Assembly: GCA_015847255.1 (NCBI GenBank)
Contig: JADLZK010009368.1
Span: forward strand, 62,001-126,000
Reading direction: 5' to 3'
DNA from: Hyparrhenia diplandra
Lineage: Eukaryota; Streptophyta; Magnoliopsida; Poales; Poaceae
DNA length: 64,000 bases
A program made the position numbers and the translations under genes. The notes beneath the pieces are model-generated. The model had not been told where the DNA came from. It saw only the letters and a list, made by a program, of their open reading frames with translations, and did not search any database. Each line of letters opens with the position of its first letter. Position 1 is the stretch's first letter. Below, piece by piece: positions 21,413-33,517 of this stretch.

Positions 21413-24400
21413 TCACATCCTATCCTCTCTTCTGCGCGGAGCACAGGTTATGATCTCATCAACCCTGAGGATCATTTCAGCAGCCTCTGTCGCAGACAGA
21501 AGGATGGCCTGCTTCACCTTGAACGACTCTTGAATCCCCAGCTTTTGCATGTCCCCAACCTGCGGACCACACAATTTGACTAGTATCAGATTTTGTAATA
21601 GACAATTTGTTATGAATGAAAAACTCTTCTCTTTGTGAACTTACGGTGCCTGTGATGACATCAATTCCAGCAGTGCAGTTCTCTTTGTGGTGCTCAGCTC
21701 GGAGCTGAGAGATCAACTCAGCGCTATCCAAACCAGCATTATCAGCTATGATTGTTGGGATGGCTTGCAGAGCACGCGAGAAAGCATCAATAGCATGAGA
21801 TTTCTTCCCAGGGGTCTTCCTTGCAAGTTCATCTACTTCTTTGGCCATCACCATCTCAGGCCATCCGCCTCCAAACAAGACACGGGTATCATTTACTGTC
21901 TGGGACAGCACACACAAGGCGTCATGCAAGGACCTCTCAGCCTCATCAAGTACATGCTCACTGCAGGGATGAAAAAGCAAAAAGACTCAATTTATCGAAA
22001 GTTGAAATGCATAAATGGAACAAAGTAGTCCTATATGATAGGTAGTTAAAAACAAGACATACCTAGCCCCTCTTAGGACAATGGTGCAAGCCTGCCCCAT
22101 CGCAACCCCAGAGAAATGAATTAGCCTGTCCTCCCCAATCATAATCTCTTCAATGACCTTGCAGTGACCAAGCTTAACAGACTCTGGGTTATCAAAAGTT
22201 GATGCGATCTCACCACCAGTAACAAGAGCTAGACGTTCAATTCCCTCAAAGTCAGCATGCTCAATTGCAAGTATGCCAGCGTCAGCAAAGAGTTCCTCAG
22301 GGAAGTTATAGATTAACTGCCTGTTGACAAAACAGTTGATCCCATGAGCTATGATCTTTTGGACTTTCTCTCTCATTTTCTGCTTCTCAGCAGCTTCAAT
22401 ATCTGCAACCTTAGACATTGAATCCACCCGGACCCGTGCTCCATATATCTTAACTTTATCTGTGTCCATAGCAGTGTTTGCAACCAAAATTTTGGCATTC
22501 TCAATGCGCTTTGGCTGCCCAATGCCAATTTTCTTGTCAAGAATGAACCTATATATAGAAACAAGCAAATAAAAAAGATATTAGGATCATTTTCTGTTGG
22601 GAACCATTACATGCCTGCAAGAACTACTTTGAAACTACTAACTGATTAGAAACTATTAGATTAAAGACTATCAATGATGAGGTTAACACAAGTTATAAAA
22701 CACTTACCCAAAATATAATTAAATGAAAGAACATGCCGATTACCCAAAATATAATTAAATGAAAGAACATGCCGATTATAGAAAAAATGGCATAGGTTTG
22801 ATTAAGGACTAGTTAAGGAGCCAAAATGACAAATCAATGTTCCTACTTTATTTGGCTGGTAAATGAGCGATTGATATTTTAGAAAATGCAGCGCTAATTC
22901 TAATTAGTTAGATTATTGGAAAAAAAACAAAAATTAATTGAATTGGGCTCTTAGGTTGGACTGATTAGTTGACAGAAAGAAAGAAAAACTTGGTGCTAGG
23001 TGAGAGAATTTGCATGCAGCAAGTGCTGTGTGGTCAGAAGAATCAATTGACAACTTTTCCATAAATACATACCCTTCGTCCAAAAAGGAATCCTTAAGAG
23101 ATCCTCCAGGTTTCTTCAGAATTTGAATAGATTCCAAGTTGGTGCTACCCTGCCACCATTTCAGATAAAAACCAGTCAATACTATAACACCATCAAATAA
23201 CAACATGACTGAGTAGCTATGAAGTATGAACCGTACTTTTTCAAGAGTTAAAAGTTCTACAGATAAAGATATCAGAGATTAATGTAAATGATAACCAACT
23301 TTCATTAAACTATTTGTATACCTTAAGCCTCAAGACAGCATCAACTGCAAGTTCAGCAAAGTACTCCTTGTCTTGGGAAAGTATCTTTGAACTAAGAGTA
23401 GTCATAGCAATATTCATGAGATCAGCTCTGAACTTATCTGCATAAGGAAAAGGATATTGTCATGAGATTGATAAGCATGATGGCATATTCCTGAGAGATC
23501 CATGAGATGCAAGAGGAAGTGAATTTGAATTTGTATGAGATTGAATACTAATACAACGTAACAAAATCTCAATGAAGTCGAATCCTAATATCTTATGTGC
23601 TATGAAAAAAAAAACATAAATTTTGTTAAGGAAAATAATGGCTCAAATAAGCTGGTGTATTATGAATACGGAAAAATTATGCTTTCTTAGCATGAGATTG
23701 GGAAAATAATTCACCTGTATTGTCTTTGTTGTCCATGGTCCTTTGTAGCAAAGTATCTCTGGCACAATCAAGAGCCATTCTGTAACCTAACATTTACAAG
23801 ATGAATTAAACATACATACTAGTTTGCATGGTGTAAAACAGGCAACCCAAGACAGATTAGAATCAGAACATCAGTGCACTACCTATACATTATTGTTACT
23901 AAAAGAATTGGAAGATTAATCTGAAACCATGGATGAATTGAAAAAAAAAAAAACAGAAGCCGCATCTCAAATTTTGAATGTCTTAACAGCAGAATCCATC
24001 CTTAGACCTTGTATCGTATGCCTTATCTATTTGATTTGTTACTATGGGATTGATGCAAGCAAAACCAAGTAACATGACCTTCTACAATAATTACCAAGCT
24101 TTCCAATGTGAAGGATGGAAACGCGTACTATTAACAAGAACACAGAAAGTAATACCTGCAATAATAGTCATCGGATGAATTTTCATGTTAACTAACTTCT
24201 CAGCCTCCTTCAAAAGTTCTCCAGCTAGAACAACAACAGAAGTTGTCCCATCACCAACTTCATCATCTTGAACTTTGGAGATGTCTAACAATCATTAAGG
24301 AGCAACTGGCCTTTCTCTCATTATTAGGAAAAAAATTGAACAAAAGAGGGGCCTAATGAAGCCACAGGTAGAATATAAAGTTTAAGATCAATACCATGAA

Positions 24401-25268
24401 AGATCAAGAGAAATTATAAAACCTCAACCCCAGACCAAGTAGGGATGCATGTTCTATGGGGGTTCCTATTACCACCTTACCAACACTATCTTCAAGCAGT
24501 AATCAAAATGACAAAGGATACCAACAAGGACCTTTGCAGCAGGATTGTCGATGTGAAGCGACTTCAGAATGGTAGCCCCATCGTTGGTGACAGTAACATT
24601 ACGCCCTCTGCCGGTTGATTGCAGGATCTTGTCCTACATACGCAAAAAAAAAAAAAAAAAGGCACATGCAAATTTTCAACAAGAAAAACTATAAAGAGTG
24701 GAAAACTGCTATCATTCACGTAAAGTGCAGGGTTTTTCGGTAAGACATAAACAATATGTTTCAAAAGCATACCATTCCTTTTGGTCCCAACGTGGTCTTA
24801 ATCAAATCTGAGATTGCCATGCCTCCAATAAACGATGCCTGCAAGGACATGGGGTTAGCAAATACTGCCTCCGTTCAAAAGAATCAGAAGGTCCACACAT
24901 CGAAGTGTCATTCGTTGTGGACGCTCCCACACACACAAGCTAAAGTGTAAACCATATCAGTGTATTCCTTTGCCGCTCACCAAAATTTCTTTTCAGTAAA
25001 AAAAAACACCATCCAATAATTCAAGAAAAAACCTAAGCCGTTAAAAGTTCCTAAATTGGTAGCAGGCAAGCACGGAACTACACCCATTTACAGAACACCC
25101 AGTGGAACTAACCGCACAAGAGTAGTGAAGCACTTGTGCGCCAGCAAAACACCCCAAGAAGTATAGATCCTAACAAAGAAACCGCGCGGATCAGAGAAAC
25201 GGCAGTCTTACCATCCTGGCACGCTCGCCCTTCTCCTGGACGGCGTCATCCTTGAGCACCCTCTCCAT
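21413..25268 (-). CDS. T-complex protein 1 subunit beta (CCT2)
   Basis: Ten exons on the minus strand: 25268-25212, 24838-24773, 24633-24522, 24284-24156, 23786-23715, 23437-23322, 23149-23073, 22548-22063, 21960-21645, 21559-21413. All joins obey GT-AG and keep frame, giving 525 residues, close to the family's usual 527. It starts MERVLKDDAVQEKGERARM and ends APRRREDRM. Group II chaperonin signatures are present: TTLGPKGM (about 34-41), NDGATIL, and GDGTT at 89-93 with D90 expected to be needed for ATP hydrolysis. Later come DNAGLDSAEL and the beta-specific ERSLHDALCVLSQTVND. The protein is one of eight subunits of the cytosolic TRiC/CCT ring that folds actin, tubulin and other clients. The gene looks intact and functional. 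Confidence 0.95.
22705..22776. repeat. 36 bp perfect tandem duplication in a CCT2 intron
   Basis: The unit beginning tacccaaaatataattaaat occurs twice head to tail without mismatch, in the intron between exons 7 and 8. Confidence 0.9.
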
Positions 25269-25376
25269 CTACACGCAGGGGATTGGAGTGGAAGGACCGG
25301 TGGTGCTGTAGGAGAGAAAAGCAGGCGAGCGGCGGCGGCGTTGGGGCTAGGCGCTCGCCCTTCTCCTGGACGGCGT
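25223..25376. repeat. 24 bp repeat of CCT2 exon 1 in its 5' leader
   Basis: gctcgcccttctcctggacg plus four bases occurs at about 25223-25246, inside exon 1, and again at 25353-25376 in the upstream leader. On the coding strand both would read through codons for VQEKGERA. Confidence 0.8.
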
Positions 25377-25559
25377 TGCCGCTGCTGCTGGGAAATACCT
25401 AGAGCATTCCGTGGTCTGGGCTGGGCCGGCTGTAGCTGTTTCGTGGGCTGAATAGGTAGAGCTTTTCTCTTTCTTTCTTTTTTTTGTTTGGAGAAGGAAG
25501 TGCCCTCAGGGAAGGTAATACCGTGGAAGAGATGCTGGATGCCCTAGAAGACCCTGAAC
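25269..25559. other. 5' flank of CCT2
   Basis: Leader and presumed promoter of CCT2. It holds the 24 bp exon repeat and a pyrimidine-rich tract near 25460-25485. No TATA box was confidently placed. Confidence 0.4.
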
Positions 25560-25565
25560 AAGGGG

Positions 25566-25660
25566 GCAAAATATATAGTATATAAACCACAATTATCATG
25601 AAAACTCGTGTAAACCACGGTGAAAATGTCTTCTAAATTTACCAAAAAAAAATCACACAT
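25566..25660 (-). repeat. Inverted-repeat family copy A (left arm)
   Basis: The segment with aaccacaattatcatgaaaa and ttctaaatttacc matches, in reverse complement, the arm at 31937-32104. It also matches both arms at 62.3-62.7 kb. It breaks off after atcacaca. It shares an outer 'aaaatatatagt' with copy B, so A and B are probably the two arms of one element. Confidence 0.7.
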
Positions 25661-25975
25661 CTAATCTCTGCACCTAAAACATACGAAACGATATGGTCTG
25701 CCCGGACTCTTTGGATTCACCCCGATGATGGGCCCCACCCGGCATTCACCGCGTGCTCCCTCCTGCGTCCACCCCCGTCTCCACTACGGAATCGGATCGG
25801 CTGACTTCACCATGGGCGACGTGTGGCTGCAGTCGGCCAAATCAGAACGTCCGTTCGCATCGAACGGCAGAAAGCGAGAGACCAGCCAACTAGTACTGCC
25901 ACGCGGTAATCCAGCCCATCGAAGCCCATCAGTCCACAAGAGCACACGAAACAGAGCTCACGAATCTCCCCAGCC

Positions 25976-26155
25976 ATGGGGCGCCCGCCGTCAGCGCCGA
26001 AGCCCCCGCCCGTGACCGGACCGCCCGTCGCCGGAGCACCCGCCCCGCCGCCAGCGCCGGAGCACCTGCCTGCCACGCTGGATCCCCCGCCCCCACCCCC
26101 GCCGCCGGACACGCCCCCGCCGGAGCACCAGCCCGCCGTGCGCCAACAGCGCTGA
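25976..26155 (+). CDS. Small proline-rich ORF inside the MULE
   Basis: An ATG at 25976 opens a 59-residue frame ending TGA at 26153-26155. It reads MGRPPSAPKPPPVTGPPVAG and continues with PPP and APEH-type runs, ending VRQQR. GC content is far above the AT-rich remainder of the element, so it may be a host fragment picked up by the MULE (Pack-MULE style). Extensin-like or formin-like proline tracts are possible sources. No signal peptide is visible. Expression is unproven, and it may be non-coding. Confidence 0.35.
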   Translation: MGRPPSAPKPPPVTGPPVAGAPAPPPAPEHLPATLDPPPPPPPPDTPPPEHQPAVRQQR

Positions 26156-26289
26156 AGCCCCCGCCCGTCGCCGGTGCACAGGCCCGCCACGCCGGAACCC
26201 CTGCCCCCGCCCCACACTGAAGCCCCTGCCCCTCCCTGGAGCTCCTACATCACGCCGGTGCCCCTGTACCCGCCGAGGCTCACTGTGAC

Positions 26290-26373
26290 AAGTTCAAGTT
26301 CATCTTCAGCATGCTGCTAGCAGAGAGTGGAAAGTTTAAGTTCATCTTCAGCATGCTGCTAGCAGAGAGTGGA
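26290..26373. repeat. Tandem duplication, about 46 bp, two copies
   Basis: agttcatcttcagcatgctg and the following ctagcagagagtgga occur twice head to tail within the MULE. Confidence 0.85.
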
Positions 26374-26603
26374 AGTATTCTGTGTTGTACATTGTGCTTG
26401 CGTTGTATCATGTAAATGTGCAGGTGCTAGCAATACAGAAAAGGCATTGCTGATTTTGAAAGTTCAGAGACTACATAAAGATGCCCTTGTATTGCTGCAT
26501 CTAGTATCAAGTGCATATGAATGTTCCCAGATTAGCAACATTCATTTGGTTCTGAATATATTGGTTCTGAATGATAAGAAAGGCATTGCTGATGTCAGTG
26601 TAC

Positions 26604-26712
26604 TATATATATTATGCTACAATATAGAGATGTCCTTGTACTATACTATATATTATGCTACAATATAGAGATATCCTTGCACGATATATTATGCTACAAT
26701 ATAGAGATCCTT
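26604..26712. repeat. Short tandem repeat, three copies of about 40 bp
   Basis: tatattatgctacaatatag plus agat(g/a)tcctt(g) recurs three times with small changes, within the MULE. Confidence 0.85.
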
Positions 26713-27099
26713 GTACTACTGCTTGTAGTATCAAGTGCATATGAAGCTGCACAAAATGGATCCTGGCTGTTCTTTACAATTCACCAGCAGACCAAAAGCT
26801 CCAGAAAACCACCCCCTCTTATCAGAAATCGGCATTAAGATCACAAGTGCTTTCTCTCTGTAGAATAAAAGAACAAGAGTATTAAACTCTTTAACACTTT
26901 CTAAACATGAAAAATCATCACTTTAAAATATTACCATCAATAGTTCAGAGAAAGAATTGATAGTTGAGTATGATTCAGTCATCCCTTCGTTGAGCCATGA
27001 AGTGCTAGGAGGCATATCCTGTACTGTTGTAGTTTCTTGTGCCAATTTTGTAGTTTCTTGTGCCTTTCAATAAATGAGAATAAAAATTACACACAACTG

Positions 27100-28273
27100 A
27101 ACATTTTTACAACTAAACACAAATGATGTTTTTTTGGTGCTGGTACATACCGATGAACCCATATCCTTCTTGCTGCCTTTCTTTGCAAATTTGCGCTTCT
27201 TATCAAGCCAAGTTCTTTTGTGTTTTGAGTTTTTTGTTTGCACGTCCTTTTTCTTCAGACGTGCTATACTCACCAAATCACTTGAGGGAGTAATATGTAG
27301 GGGCGTGACTGCCTCCACATTATTAGTGGAACTATTAATTTCTTCTTCAACTTGCTTGCTAAGAATGTCAAGTGCATTGTTTACTAACAAGATGCACCCT
27401 GGATGGATGGCTGCTCTATGTGCTATATTCTGAAATTTGCGAGACATATCTTTGTAATGCATCAGTTCATCTAATCTTGGATTCTCGATTATGTCTCGGC
27501 CTTTGTTGTCCTGTATTGTGCCGCTACGTGCTTCACGTGTCAAAAGGCCTACTCTCCCTGTTTGTTCCAAAAGTAGTGTCAAAACTAACAACATCACCAA
27601 AATATGCATAATCGGTGAGCATTTTAGCATCAGCCCGAGAAAAATATTTGCTATTTGTTCTTTCTTTGTCCATTTGCAATGCATATTGGAATGACGGGTT
27701 CTCGGCAATTTTTCTCTGAAAGTACATAAGCATGCTTCCGCTTGACCATATGCCATCTCCCGTTGTCGCTACCTCTTAAATAGTTCTTGTGATCACGTAG
27801 TGGCGAGATTGATGAGCCATCCACTTGGATAGTAGCCAACTCATGTGCCAATTTGGGTCGAATTCTGCATCAGCCAATTTGTCTCAATCTCAAACCCTTG
27901 TAAATCTAATATTTTCCTTTGAGACACCATCAAGTGTGAAGTTTGTGGCAATCGAAGGATATGATTGTGTTCCAAAATCAAATCGGTCACTTTATAATTC
28001 CCCTCTCTCTCTGTCTAGTACAAGACCCATGCGAACTTGACAATCGGTTCGAAGTTTCAGCTCTTGGACACTTGATTATACGCCCCCTCTTTTATCTTCC
28101 ACTCTATGACCCTCGTTTGCACAAACATATCTGCAGGATCTAACCTTTCCATCGACTTTCTTGTGTTTGTGTATCGTTTTTCTAACCTCAAAGCCCTTTT
28201 GACCTCCATAGCTGACCCAAAACATCCATGCCTCATTTAGATTACTAAATTCCATGCCAACTTGAGGTAACAA
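27100..28273 (-). pseudogene. FAR1/FRS-type MULE transposase relic
   Basis: Reading down the minus strand: 28273-28076 encodes a FAR1-type DNA-binding domain start (VGMEFSNLNEAWMFWVSYGG, KGFEVRK). Frame then shifts and 28060-27850 gives DCQVRMGLVLDRE, LEHNH and LPQTSHLM. 27733-27533 gives NPSFQYALQMDKERTN, ADAKMLTDYAYFG and DVVSFDTTFGTNRESRPF, which holds the first catalytic Asp of the MULE DDE core. Directly after it the sequence jumps to the C-terminal segment DELMHYKDMSRKFQNIAHRA and a lysine-rich tail. The rest of the DDE domain and the SWIM zinc finger are deleted, and several frameshifts break the frame. FAR1-like proteins include both host light-signalling factors and Jittery-type transposases; position inside TIRs with a TSD argues for transposase. 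Confidence 0.8.
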
Positions 28274-30051
28274 ACCAGGAATGAAACACTCTCTACAAAT
28301 AAAAGTATTGATGAAAAGATGTTATATCGAATATGCTAAGTAAAAATCTGAACAAATTATATGGGATCTCATGGACAAAAAGGAACAGCCAAGGTGTATC
28401 ATACCTTTCCTGTTCCATGTTATATCTAATGTATGCAACAGTTTTCCTCAATCTTCCATCTCAAACATGCACATTTTTTCTTCAATCAAACCCAAAACAA
28501 TCGGAAAAGTTATTAGGGAGGACTAAAGCAACTAGATCAGAGTATGCAGGATGAGATCAGAATATGCACGACCAGATCAGAGCACGCATGAACCAGAGGA
28601 GGACGATCGGCACCTGAGCACAGAGGAGGACGATCGGCACCTGAGCACGAAGGACGACAAGACGATCGCGTACAGCTGAGCACGCAGGCCCTTATGCTTG
28701 CTGCTCCCACCAAAAAAGTGAACAGTTCTCGTAACCTCCCGCCAAAGAATCCAAACGCCGCGCCAAAAACAATCAAGGATCGAGCTCGTTGTTTCTGTAA
28801 ACGGGCCGTCTCGTCATGGGCCGATAACTGGCTAGCTGAGAGCGTAGTGGGGTCTCTAGCTTGTGGGCGTTGGATGGGGTGCGGACGTTCTGATTTGGCC
28901 GACTGCAGCCACACGTCGCACATGGTGAAGTCAGCTGATCTGATTCCCTCCACTACCCCTTCACGGAAAAAAACTGATGCGCTGCCGCACGGAGCCGGTG
29001 ACGGCACGGCCCGTCCCTCCCGGAGCAGCAGCGGCGCCGTCACCCTGCCACACCAGCGACACCGGCATCTCGGAGCCCGACCACGACACACAGCAGCACC
29101 TCCGGCGCCCCCTCCACACCCCCGGCATCCTGGCGCCCCTCCCCACCACGCCCTGCGGCGTCGCCTCTCCCTGCCCCCGTCTCCGTCAGATCTCCGGCCA
29201 GGATACGAAGGCTAGCCGGCCGGCCGCCGCCGGCTGTGCTTGCTGCCTGGCTGCAGGGCTGATTGTCGTCAGCCTTGGCGACCCCGAGGTTGAGCTGGAT
29301 CCAGATCCTCCATGGCAAGGGACGGCGCGCGCATGGCCTTGGGAGCAGAAATTTCTGATGGCCGTTGCCTGTGCCGGTACGTGCTGTGCTCTGAGCTTAC
29401 TCAGATCCATCCATCCATCTGTTCATCCATGCGAGCATGTGTCCCCGGAGATTATTTTCGTTTCTTTCAGTGCAAAAAATTATATCAAGAAAATTGAATC
29501 AGTGATTAAGTAGCTAATGTAGTGATTGCAATCTACGTACCAAAGTACTACTACAACCGAAGCAGCCCAGAATCAATAGGGGAGTACTACTGGCACAATT
29601 TAGCCAAATGCATGTATATGAGAGAGTTGCATTTAGCCAGTTTCGTTCTGATGCCATATGATGGTTTGTAAATATTGCCTTCATCCCATAATATTGTTAG
29701 TGGGTTGGATGATGTCGATTTTCCATGTCAGCAAACGTATTTGATAATGCCAGTTCATTACAATGGAACTTTACTTCTCATCCCTGTTAACTGAAAGAAA
29801 AAAAAAAAAACCCTGCTTATTGGTAGCAAAACAACACATGTGCTACCTATGATCAGAAAAGTACAAAGTTGTTTTTGCAGTTTTGCCTGTTGCCTTGTAG
29901 TTCATTTCTGATATCTGTGATTTGAATGCAAGCATGGCAGGTTGTACTGGTTCCTGATAGCTATAATGCGATGGCTTAATTCTACACAAAAAGTAAGTAT
30001 GATCTTATTCTAACTCAACCTACCCGGCCCGGTACCTGCTTCCCTGATTTT

Positions 30052-30251
30052 GCAAATCAGTAAGATGGTTTCTCAAACAATGAGAAGCTATATTGTGTCT
30101 CAGTCCAATGCATTTATTAGAGGCTTGATTTCTGACAGCATTGAGCTTTCGGCAAATCAGTAAGATGGTTTCTCAAACAATGAGAAGCTATATTGTATCT
30201 CAGTCCAATGCATTTATTAGAGGCTTGATTTCTGACAGCATTGAGCTTTCG
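30052..30251. repeat. 100 bp tandem duplication
   Basis: Two head-to-tail copies beginning gcaaatcagtaagatggttt and ending ttgagctttcg differ at a single base (tgtgtct against tgtatct). The duplication is recent. Confidence 0.95.
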
Positions 30252-31907
30252 TTTTCCAATTAGTACTGCATATCCAACTAAGTTGTGGCTACCTCAGATC
30301 AAGGCATTCAGTCTTTAAACATGATTTTGTATGGTTTCAGGGGAAAAGCATTGAGCTTTAAATATGAGATGGCATGACAGCTCTCGCCGACAAGCTGATG
30401 ATCCTCGGCAAGGCCATTGAGGCAATTTGGTGAACATTGCTGGTTCTTTTTTCTTCTTTCTGCTTGCATTGGGTTAGGATTGGGATGTTTAAAAAGTGTT
30501 TGTATGCTTGCTTTTTTCAAATTTTGTTAGAGAGATTCATGTTTTTGCTTCATCTCAGTGAGGAAGCATGCAGAGAAGCAAAATAGGGGAAACATAGAGT
30601 GAAGGTTATGTCCCCTTGTTAAAAACTATGGAAGTAATAGATTCCTAGAGGTGTTTGTCATCGCATAGTGGGTAATAATTTGTGCCTCGATCTGTCAAAA
30701 ATGTATGAGAAATGTATTGCTGGGTTATGGATTCTTGGCAATGTAGACTGTGGATGAGATGGGAAAAAGACGTCTGTTTGTTTTAGCTTTGGATTGTAAA
30801 AGCATACCCTAACTCTTGTTGGTTGTGCACCTCACTTTCTCTCTGACTATGGCATTCAAAATGGGTACTGCATCACATACATTTATCATTTATTTTTACT
30901 ATACTATATATATACTTGGTTTGATTGCTGATTAGGATTTCCGTGGTGCATGGTTCAGTTGTTTTCCTAGCCTGGCACATGGACTCTCTGTCTCTATCAC
31001 TTGTCCAACAACAGAGGCAGCATGGTTCATGTTACTTACATCATTTTGTCATTATCTGTAATACATGTAATTCTGCATTTATTTCAGGAAATGTGTTGTG
31101 AAATAATCAATGCAAATTTGTTAAAAAAAAAAAGGAATCAATGCAAATCCGAGGTACTTGAATAACTGCCCTGACCTCTCTATCTTCCTGTTTGATGTAT
31201 GGCATAAGACTGATTCCAATGAATAAGTTTAGAATCTGAAATGTAAAAAATTTGACAGGCTCTACGGAATTATTATCCAGGTTAATTATGGTCTGTTGTA
31301 TGCTTGGATGGCATTAGATCATTTTCCCTTGCTTCTGGAACCGTTACATAATGTAAAACTGTAAATGTGTGATGGACTGATGTCTTGAAGGTTAATCTTG
31401 AATAGGAGGGATTTCTGCTTCTGTAAATTGAGCTGGATTAATATTGATATGCTTCAATTGGAGGTTTTCTTGCCTACAACGCTCTAGCTTGAAACTTGAG
31501 CTGTCATTTTTCTGTGACTTCATGAGTATCTGAATCACCATGTCACTTGCAGCTTGGATTTGCAATTCAGGTTATAAACTACTGGGCAGTGACATAATCA
31601 TAGTTGGATGTGGGATTATAAAGGCAAGCCATCGTTTGAAGACTGCATGAGAGTACTTACTGGTTGCAACGGTTATGACTCAACCGGGGAGGAGACTTCT
31701 ACTGCATATGCACCATCATCATTTGTGTTAAATTACAGTAATTCCCTCTTGGTTCACTATGTTATTGTTGCTTGAGATTGTTATACCGGTGTTCGGTTAT
31801 ATTGTATTATTGCCACTTGAGCTCCAAACCCTGAGCACCCATCACGTCAAAGTATTTTTTTTATACATAACACAATCCATATTTATATTTTCATGATATT
31901 ACTTTCT

Positions 31908-31936
31908 CCCGTTGCAACGCACGCGCATTTACCTAG
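31908..31936 (+). mobile_element. Helitron-like 3' terminus
   Basis: cccgttgcaacgcacgcgc followed by atttacCTAG ends at 31936, with T next. This is the grass Helitron 3' end (short hairpin, about ten bases, CTRR, then T). The stem has one mispair here compared with the copy at 34940-34970. The matching 5' TC end is unclear; position 25660, where inverted-repeat copy A breaks off at A|TC, is one candidate. Confidence 0.6.
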
Positions 31937-32104
31937 TTTATATCTTACAAACGAAGTCGAGTTTGGACAACATATTTTATATGGTTGTGTGTCATCATGT
32001 CATCTACATGTGTGATTTTTTTTGTGTGAATTTAGACGACCTTTTCCCTGCGGTTTACACGGGTTTTCACGATAGTTGTGGTTTGCACTATATATTTTCC
32101 AGTT
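31937..32104 (+). repeat. Inverted-repeat family copy B (right arm)
   Basis: Contains tatatcttacaaacgaagtc, tttggacaacatatttt and gtttacacgggttttcacga. It matches, inverted, copy A at 25566-25660 and, in the same sense, the arm at 62505-62690. Confidence 0.75.
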
Positions 32105-33239
32105 TAAGGGCGTGCTTGGGGTGGCTCTAGAGCTGAACTCCAAACCGGAATCGGGTGTAGCTACCCAAACACCTCAACTCCACAAAACACTAGAGCAACC
32201 CAACTCCATGGAGTTTTTGGAGCCCCAGTATAAATTTTCGGAGCACCTCTCCACCTACTCTAGAACTGACCGAAATAGAAGTGGACGTGGAGTTGGGGTG
32301 AAATTACCCGCTTTTCCCACTGGTTACACATTGAACCGTTATTTTTTCTATTCCGCTCCTCTACTTCCCATCCTCAGGTCTGAGTTCGCCTCCCACCCCC
32401 TCACGCCTCCTTCCGCGTGAGGACAGACGCCTTGTGTGATGGGCGAAGGCCGCGACGCCGCCCCATCCGGCCACCTCGCTGGTCGCCGCCGCCTGCCCTC
32501 TCCCCCTGTCGCCCTCGCCTTACTTCCTCCCACCTCCCCTTGCTGTCCTCCATCCCCAACCCGAAGAGAAGAAGAGTGCCTCCACCCTGAAACCCTAACC
32601 CTAGAGGAGACGAAGGGGAGAAGGGGAAGAAGACCGCATCAACCCCTCTGTCAGCGCTGCCTCCACCCTCTGTCGCCGAAGAAGGAGAACACGACATGCA
32701 GACATGCAAACATAGACCGCAAAACACGGCATGTCAAACACATTTGAGGATTTTGAGTATCACCAGCAAAGAGGACAGGGCCTCTCAGCAACTGCAAGAG
32801 TTTGTGAGACGAACACCAAAGTTGGGATTATTTCAGAGTAGGAAGATGGTATCTCACATTTCGTTTAGTCTCAGCTCTCGTATAAAGGTATATTTGCTTG
32901 CTGGCCTATTTATCGGTGCTATAGAAAGCAAAATCTTAAGAAACAAATCACAAGAGACAATTTTTTGTCCATAGAATGAAAAATTACAATTTTCCCCATG
33001 TCACTTAGTTCTAGTCGGGGCTTGGCCTAACCGAACTAAACCGATCGGTTCTTTGCGTTTTTTGAAAGTTTGATTATCTAAAAATGGAGAGTGATCAGTT
33101 TGCTTCAAAACTCAGGACCAAACAGGTTCAGTCTCATGTCACAACTGAGCTAACTGGACTAGACAAAAGCAGGTGCTAAGTATTATAATTTGTAGCAAAT
33201 TCTAACACTGTTCTTCTATTCCAAGGCAAAAAAACAATA
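32105..33239. other. Spacer, no gene supported
   Basis: 32.4-32.7 kb is GC-rich with open frames on both strands (for example from 32438), but with no recognisable domain. The remainder is AT-rich. No RNA gene seen. Confidence 0.4.
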
Positions 33240-33517
33240 TCTATTACCTACTAATAAAGGGAGGAAATTTCTGTCTCCATTTTTTTTTGTCTGCCTTCTA
33301 TCCAGGTTCGGTGTGCTCGGTGTCGGTCACGATGAATTCGATTCGGAACCCGGCCTTTGAGTCTCGCATGCCTATAGAAATCCATGCCAAACCATTGCTG
33401 ATCCTCGCCGATCGCTCCCTCATCATCCATCATAGAACCAACCGCCGACGCACGAAGAAACCTAGAACGGCAAGGGGGACATAGCTAGCTAGGTGGCCTC
33501 GGGCAGACGGACGACCG

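Larger units (their letters stand above)
25788..28947 (-). mobile_element. Mutator-like element (MULE), internally deleted
   Basis: The terminal inverted repeats begin GGAATC(G/A)GATC(G/A)GCTGACTTCACC and stay near-identical for about 68 bp, then weaker to about 110 bp. A perfect 9 bp duplication, ctccactac, flanks the element at 25779-25787 and 28948-28956, the hallmark of MULE insertion. Inside on the minus strand is a FAR1/FRS-like transposase relic. On the plus strand near the left end is a proline-rich ORF. The 3160 bp length and missing catalytic core mean it could only move in trans. A 31 bp direct repeat lies near the right TIR (about 28585-28650). Confidence 0.9.
28957..31936. other. 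GC-rich then intron-like sequence, possible captured material
   Basis: 28.98-29.45 kb is GC-rich and open in several frames; an ATG at 29312 (MARDGARMALGAEISDG) followed by a possible donor could be a first exon, but I do not recognise it. 29.5-31.9 kb is AT-rich and intron-like, with a short frame near 30374 (MTALADKLMILGKAIEAIW). The block ends in a Helitron-like 3' terminus, so it may be Helitron cargo, but no 5' end was fixed. Confidence 0.35.

Noticed and set aside
27100..28273. A functional FAR1-RELATED host transcription factor
   Set aside because: The reading frame is broken several times, most of the DDE core is missing, and it sits between TIRs with a 9 bp TSD.
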